Shown: positions 60,097-64,000 of the stretch, piece after piece
How positions within the stretch are numbered: the first letter of the stretch is position 1
Layout of the letters: every line of letters begins with the position of its first letter
Source of the DNA: an uncultured Eubacteriales bacterium
GTDB taxonomy: Bacteria; Bacillota; Clostridia; Lachnospirales; Lachnospiraceae
Assembly (NCBI GenBank): GCA_949294665.1
Contig: CASFID010000015.1
Coordinates: forward strand, 1 to 64,000
Reading direction: 5' to 3'
Length of the DNA: 64,000 nt
Translations under genes and position numbers: made by a program
The notes under the pieces: model-generated
Told to the model about the DNA's origin: nothing
The model's database searches: none
What the model saw: the letters and a program-made list of their open reading frames with translations, nothing else

Positions 60097-61374
60097 TTAA
60101 TATTCACGGATCACGCTGCTTATCTCATAGATACTGTCCATACACTGCAGTTCGTCCGTGGCGTCTTTCATATGCCGTTCTTTCACTCTCTCTGTCACGA
60201 TCACAAGTTCCGCGCGGTCCGAATGCGCATTCTTCTGTACAACTCTCTCGATGCTCACTTTATGTCCGCCGAATACCTGTGCGATCTGAGCCAGGACTCC
60301 GGGACAATTCTGCACCTGCATGCGCAGGAAAAATCTATTCTGAACTTCCCCGAAATCTTTCACCGGGATCTGACGGTAACAGGTGCAGCTTATCCTGCCC
60401 GTGCATCCGTATACCAGATTTCTCGCCACATCGATCACGTCTCCTGTAACCGCGCTGGCTGTAGGCATCTCTCCTGCCCCTCTGCCGTAGAACATGGCGT
60501 CGTCCACCGCGTCGCCGTGTATGAATACCGCGTTAAAAGATTCCCTGACCGACGCCAGCGGATGATCCTTCTGCAGCATGACGGGATATACCCCAGCCTC
60601 AATCCCGTCCGCAGTATTACGCGCAATACCAAGCAGCTTGATCACACTGTCGAATTCTTTCGCGTATGCGATATCCGCCGCTGTGATCTTTGTGATTCCT
60701 TCTGTATACACATCAGAAAATACAACTCTGGAATGGAAGGCAATAGAAGCCATGATCGCCACCTTCCGGCCGGCGTCCAGTCCTTCCACGTCTGCAGTCG
60801 GATCAGCCTCAGCATAACCGAGTTCCTGAGCCTGCTTAAGAGCGTCTTCAAACTCCATCCCTTCTTCAAACATTTTCGTAAGAATATAGTTGGTCGTTCC
60901 ATTGACGATTCCGAGTACGTCAGATATCTCATTGGCTGCCAGGCACTGCTTCAGCGGGCGGATCACCGGAATCCCTCCGGCGACTGCCGCCTCAAACAAA
61001 AAGTCTTTTCCATATTCCTGCGCAGTGTCGAAAAGTTCTCTTCCCTCCTCTGCGATCAGATCCTTATTCGCTGAGACTACATTCTTTCCTGCTCTGAGAG
61101 CCTCAAGGATCATTGTTTTCGCCGGTTCTATACCGCCGATCACCTCGATGACGATCTGAATCTCCTCATCCTCAAGAATATCTTTCCAGTTGTCGGTGAG
61201 CAGACTTTCGTCCACGCCCTCTCTCTTCTTATTTTTATCATGTACGAGTATCCTGGAAATCTCCAGCTGAGCTCCGATCGTATGTTCCATGACATCCGAC
61301 CGCATATGGAGCAGTTTATAAACGCCGGTCCCGACTGTTCCAAGACCGAGCAGACCTATTTTTATTTTTCTCAT
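60097..61374 (-). CDS. hom: Homoserine dehydrogenase
   Basis: The 425-residue enzyme reduces aspartate semialdehyde to homoserine on the way to threonine and methionine. It has an N-terminal NAD(P) domain (KIGLLGLGTVGTGVYKLL), the catalytic core with GIVNGTTNYILTKM and YAEADPTADVEGLDAGRK, and a C-terminal ACT domain (about 345-425) that usually binds threonine. AGAGGTG precedes the ATG. A promoter (61415-61444) lies between it and a tRNA-Gly gene upstream. Confidence 0.95.
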   Translation of the reverse strand: MRKIKIGLLGLGTVGTGVYKLLHMRSDVMEHTIGAQLEISRILVHDKNKKREGVDESLLTDNWKDILEDEEIQIVIEVIGGIEPAKTMILEALRAGKNVVSANKDLIAEEGRELFDTAQEYGKDFLFEAAVAGGIPVIRPLKQCLAANEISDVLGIVNGTTNYILTKMFEEGMEFEDALKQAQELGYAEADPTADVEGLDAGRKVAIMASIAFHSRVVFSDVYTEGITKITAADIAYAKEFDSVIKLLGIARNTADGIEAGVYPVMLQKDHPLASVRESFNAVFIHGDAVDDAMFYGRGAGEMPTASAVTGDVIDVARNLVYGCTGRISCTCYRQIPVKDFGEVQNRFFLRMQVQNCPGVLAQIAQVFGGHKVSIERVVQKNAHSDRAELVIVTERVKERHMKDATDELQCMDSIYEISSVIREY

Positions 61375-61414
61375 ACCGCACCTCTATTCTGCTGTATCGT
61401 TGTTCAATAGTCAC

Positions 61415-61444
61415 AGTATAGCATAGCCTTGCGCGGTACTGCAA
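61415..61444 (-). promoter_or_regulatory. Promoter of hom
   Basis: Minus-strand TTGCAG (plus 61439-61444) and TATACT (plus 61415-61420) are 18 bases apart, about 40 bases before the hom start. The adjacent 61445-61498 stretch holds a small hairpin (GCCTGC/GCAGGC) and no gene. Confidence 0.5.
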
Positions 61445-61498
61445 GGGCGGCAAATGCCTGCTCGTGCAGGCACGGCAGTCGCTTGCCGGGCTCATCGC

Positions 61499-61548
61499 AC
61501 AAAAAAAGCACTTGAACCCATTTCTGGAATCCCAAGTGCTTATTTTTA
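61499..61548 (-). terminator. Terminator downstream of tRNA-Gly
   Basis: Minus-strand AAGCACTTG and CAAGTGCTT form a nine-base stem followed by a run of T, directly after the tRNA 3' end. Confidence 0.8.
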
Positions 61549-61549
61549 G

Positions 61550-61622
61550 AGCGACAGACGGGGTTCGAACCCGCGACCCCGACCTTGGCAAGGTCGTACT
61601 CTACCAACTGAGCCACTGTCGC
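61550..61622 (-). tRNA. tRNA-Gly (anticodon GCC)
   Basis: The 73-base gene folds as a standard cloverleaf. The acceptor stem is GCGACAG/CTGTCGC with discriminator T, the D arm contains GGCTCAGTTGGTAGAG, the anticodon arm is CGACC-TTGCCAA-GGTCG, and the T arm contains GGTTCGAACCC. The anticodon GCC reads glycine codons GGC and GGU. CCA is not encoded. A strong terminator follows. Confidence 0.97.
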
Positions 61623-61713
61623 ATCTGCACGTTCCGTCAACCGGAACAATAGATACTATACTATACCATTTTTGAAATGTCAACATTTTTTTTATTTTTT
61701 TGTGTGAACTAGC

Positions 61714-61793
61714 ATAACAGTTCAGCCATCTGCCGTCAGGAGACGGATTTATGCTTGCATAAGGATCCGGCGACTGACTGGCAGATGAACTGA
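61714..61793. repeat. Palindromic intergenic repeat, copy 1
   Basis: ATAACAGTTCAGCCATCTG (61714-61732) and CAGATGAACTGA (61782-61793) are imperfect inverted arms around an 80-base element. The first arm matches exactly, in reverse complement, 19 bases at 63407-63425. The sequence 61623-61713 and 61794-61913 around it holds no recognisable gene. Confidence 0.6.
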
Positions 61794-61913
61794 GCGCCTC
61801 GCTATGAGTAAAACAGCGGCGTCAGCCGCAAGAAGCACTGTACAAACAGCTTCCTGTCTTTTATAATGGTCTGGATATTCCGATTATTCCGTAAGACTAT
61901 GGAGGTATTCCCG

Positions 61914-63140
61914 TTGAAACAGACATACTCGCGCACACTTTCCGCATGTTATACAGGCTATGTGGTGCAGGCCATTGTAAATAATTTCGCACCTCTTCTC
62001 TTCCTGACCTTTCAGAGTACATATGATATTTCCATGAGCAGGATCACTGTGCTCATTATGGTCAATTTTATCATACAGCTTATGACTGACTTCCTCTCTG
62101 CAGGATTCATCGACCGCATCGGCTACCGGGCTTCCCTAATGATCGCTCATGCCGCCGCTGCTGCCGGGCTGTTCTTCCTGTCTCTTCTTCCGGAGCTGCT
62201 GCCGGATCCTTTCGCCGGGCTTCTTATCTCCGTCGTCATATACGCGATAGGCGGCGGACTGCTGGAAGTTATGGTAAGCCCTGTAGTAGAAGCGCTCCCG
62301 ACTGATAATAAGGAAAAGACTATGAGTATGCTCCATTCGTTCTACTGCTGGGGGCACGTGGCGGTAGTCCTCATCTCTACCATATTTTTTGTACTGTTCG
62401 GAACTGCTGACTGGAGGATCCTGGCTGTATTGTGGGCGCTGGTCCCGCTCTATAACCTGTTTGTATTCCGCAGAGTACCTCTGTGCACGCTTACAGAAGA
62501 AGGAGAGAAAGGGATGGCTTTTGGCGAACTGGTCCGCAGGCCGGCTTTCTGGATCCTGATGGTGATCATGGTCTGCGCAGGCGCCAGCGAGCAGGCGGTC
62601 AGCCAGTGGGCGTCCACTTTCGCAGAACAGGGGCTGGGCGTGAGCAAGGCGGTGGGAGATCTGACCGGACCTATGTTCTTCGCCGTCTGTATGGGCAGTT
62701 CCCGCCTGCTCTATGGACTGTACGGTGACAGGCTTAACCTGAAACGGGCCATGGTATTGAGCGGGCTTCTCTGTATTTTTGCATACTGTATGATCTCGCT
62801 CTCTCCGGTTCCGGCTTTAAGTCTCCTTGGCTGTGGCATCTGCGGTTTCTCTGTCGGGATCATGTGGCCGGGAGCGTTCAGCATCGGCGCCGCGGCATTA
62901 CGGGGCGGCGGCACAGTGATGTTTGCCTTCTTCGCTCTGGCCGGCGATCTGGGCTGTTCCAGCGGGCCTGCCTATGTGGGAATGATCGCGGAACACGCCG
63001 GGAACAACCTGAAGACAGGCATTCAGTGGGCAGTGATCTTCCCGCTGCTTCTGATGATCGGAGTAGTGACAATACGGAAATCATATCGTGCGTCTCACTC
63101 TGTATCGGAAAAGTCGATCTCGGAAAATATAATTGAATAG
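61914..63140 (+). CDS. Major facilitator superfamily transporter
   Basis: The 408-residue carrier has about twelve helices in two halves. Visible features include DFLSAGFIDRIGYRASL, the position of the usual loop 2-3 motif, a charged central loop, and SSRLLYGLYGDRLNLKRAM as its counterpart in the second half. A good GGAGGT at 61902-61907 points to a TTG start at 61914 (MKQTYSRTLS); the upstream ATG codons lack a ribosome site. The substrate is unknown; fucose/glucose-type permeases have a similar look. The gene is bracketed by oppositely oriented copies of a palindromic repeat, which may mark an inserted segment. Confidence 0.85.
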   Translation: MKQTYSRTLSACYTGYVVQAIVNNFAPLLFLTFQSTYDISMSRITVLIMVNFIIQLMTDFLSAGFIDRIGYRASLMIAHAAAAAGLFFLSLLPELLPDPFAGLLISVVIYAIGGGLLEVMVSPVVEALPTDNKEKTMSMLHSFYCWGHVAVVLISTIFFVLFGTADWRILAVLWALVPLYNLFVFRRVPLCTLTEEGEKGMAFGELVRRPAFWILMVIMVCAGASEQAVSQWASTFAEQGLGVSKAVGDLTGPMFFAVCMGSSRLLYGLYGDRLNLKRAMVLSGLLCIFAYCMISLSPVPALSLLGCGICGFSVGIMWPGAFSIGAAALRGGGTVMFAFFALAGDLGCSSGPAYVGMIAEHAGNNLKTGIQWAVIFPLLLMIGVVTIRKSYRASHSVSEKSISENIIE

Positions 63141-63333
63141 TTTACTTCGTCTGACACATATGATATTCTGTTTACATCTCATGCGGACGGCATTCTGCCG
63201 GATCGATCCGCAGGATAATTCACTATTGTTCTGTGCCCACGCCGCTGTTTCACAGAGGCAGTATTCGGGCAGATTTCACTGCAGCGTACGGGAAGGCGGA
63301 GGTGATGCCATTGACAGAGTAAGGACAGTTTAA

Positions 63334-63424
63334 TAACAGTTCAGTTCGCGCCACTCGCAAAGTCGCACTGGTGTGCTGATCGCGGCTGCGACGCTTCTTC
63401 GCCCATCAGATGGCTGAACTGTTA
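63334..63424. repeat. Palindromic intergenic repeat, copy 2
   Basis: TAACAGTTCAG (63334-63344) and CTGAACTGTTA (63414-63424) are perfect 11-base inverted ends of a 91-base element. The right end extends to a 19-base exact match with copy 1. The 63141-63333 gap holds no convincing gene, only a GGAGGTG with a five-codon frame (63305-63322). Confidence 0.65.
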
Positions 63425-63478
63425 TATAAGTTAAAGTTGCACCCTGGAAATAAACTGTATTATACTTAAGGAGAAAAG

Positions 63479-64000
63479 ATGGAGAAAACAAAAGGACATT
63501 CCGATCAAAAAGACGATCGGCCGGATCTTCAGACAGCACAATATCATAGAATATAAATCGCCGGAGGATTATCTGAGTGTAAATGATTTTTACAGGACAT
63601 ACGGATATGCCTGCCTTTATCAGTCCGACACGGACAGAGTCAAAGAGATCGATCCGGCGGAGCTGACGCTCACTTTTGTGTGCAGCCGGTATCCCCGGGA
63701 GCTGCTCAGGCATCTGGAAGATATGCGTGGGATCCACGCGGAAGATCAGGGGCGAGGGATCTATTATCTGAAAGGAGATCCCATCCCGATGCAGCTTTTA
63801 GTTGTGCCGAAACTGTCAGAGAAAGAAAATTACTGGCTCCAGAATCTGAGAGCAGATCTGCAGGCAGGTGAAGAGATAAGGAATCTGATGGCTGAGTACG
63901 AAAAGCACAGAAAATCAAAAGACTATGCGGCAGTGATGAATCTGATTACGCGGGCAAACTGGGAACAGATGGAGGTGGAGAAGAAGATGTGCGATGCATT
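63479..64000 (+). pseudogene. Frameshifted, N-terminally truncated gene of a Lachnospiraceae hypothetical family
   Basis: A good AAGGAG and ATG at 63479 open a frame that stops after 26 codons. A different frame, reading KDIPIKKTIGRIFRQHNIIEY from about 63494, then runs open to the end of the window (SVNDFYRTYGYACLYQS, YYLKGDPIPMQLLVVPKL and VMNLITRANWEQMEVEKKMC). From memory that body belongs to a hypothetical family common in Lachnospiraceae whose members carry about 60 more N-terminal residues before DIPIKKTIGR. One extra G in the AAAAGG run near 63494 would account for the shift. The gene was probably cut at its 5' end near the palindromic repeat and then frameshifted. Function unknown; the 3' end is outside the window. 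Confidence 0.6.

Noticed and set aside
1-64000. CRISPR array, prophage or insertion-sequence transposase
   Set aside because: No regularly spaced repeats, phage structural genes, integrases or complete transposases were seen on either strand. The short palindromic repeats do not encode proteins.

Overview
The window looks like a chromosomal segment of a gut clostridium, most likely a Lachnospiraceae member. The evidence is the style of the gene set rather than any marker gene: YesM/YesN-type two-component pairs beside sugar ABC transporters, LacI regulators, T-box and M-box leaders, an EssC-type secretion ATPase, Rhs modules, a GH120 beta-xylosidase, and short palindromic intergenic repeats. 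Coding density is high and most genes are on the minus strand.

Layout. (1) 1-1245: the last codons of an unidentified gene and a carbamate kinase, followed by a 160-bp palindromic repeat and a terminator. (2) 1296-13377, minus strand: a xylo-oligosaccharide locus made of a GH43 beta-xylosidase, a solute-binding protein, two permeases, a YesM-like kinase, an AraC-type response regulator, a DUF4340 lipoprotein, a GH120 beta-xylosidase and a sigma factor whose region 4 appears to be lost. (3) 13486-18911, minus: guaD, xdhA and a fused FAD/iron-sulfur xanthine dehydrogenase subunit, a guanine-to-urate route behind a purine riboswitch. (4) 18947-27119, minus: an A+T-richer island with two Rhs core/C-terminal toxin modules, each followed by a candidate immunity gene, ending in an orphan EssC ATPase. 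It separates the xanthine dehydrogenase operon from an XdhC-type accessory gene at 27180-28181. (5) 28278-31151: peptidase PepD, gamma-carbonic anhydrase-like protein and DUF554 protein.

(6) 31298-45781: two neighbouring carbohydrate-type loci. The first (31298-34680, minus) encodes a sugar-type binding lipoprotein, a sensory-rhodopsin-transducer-family protein, a creatinase/M24-fold protein lacking two metal ligands and an acetyltransferase. It is divergent from a LacI regulator fused to a MalE-like solute-binding domain. The second (37212-42210, minus) encodes a binding protein, two permeases and an ADP-ribosylglycohydrolase-family enzyme, and is divergent from a second YesM/YesN pair. (7) 45790-48341, plus: M-box riboswitch, mgtE and cutC. 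(8) 48414-53289, minus: T-box-controlled ilvBN, ilvE with its own promoter, and a Gfo/Idh/MocA oxidoreductase. (9) 53344-61622, minus: amino-acid symporter, YhhN-family protein, zinc-type ABC transporter, folA, thyA, a MarR regulator, hom and tRNA-Gly(GCC). (10) 61714-64000: a major-facilitator gene bracketed by opposed copies of a palindromic repeat, then a broken gene running off the window.

The parts most worth a second look are the Rhs/EssC island, the LacI-solute-binding fusion regulator, the purine riboswitch in front of a purine-degradation operon, the sensory-rhodopsin-transducer operon, and the chimeric sigma factor.
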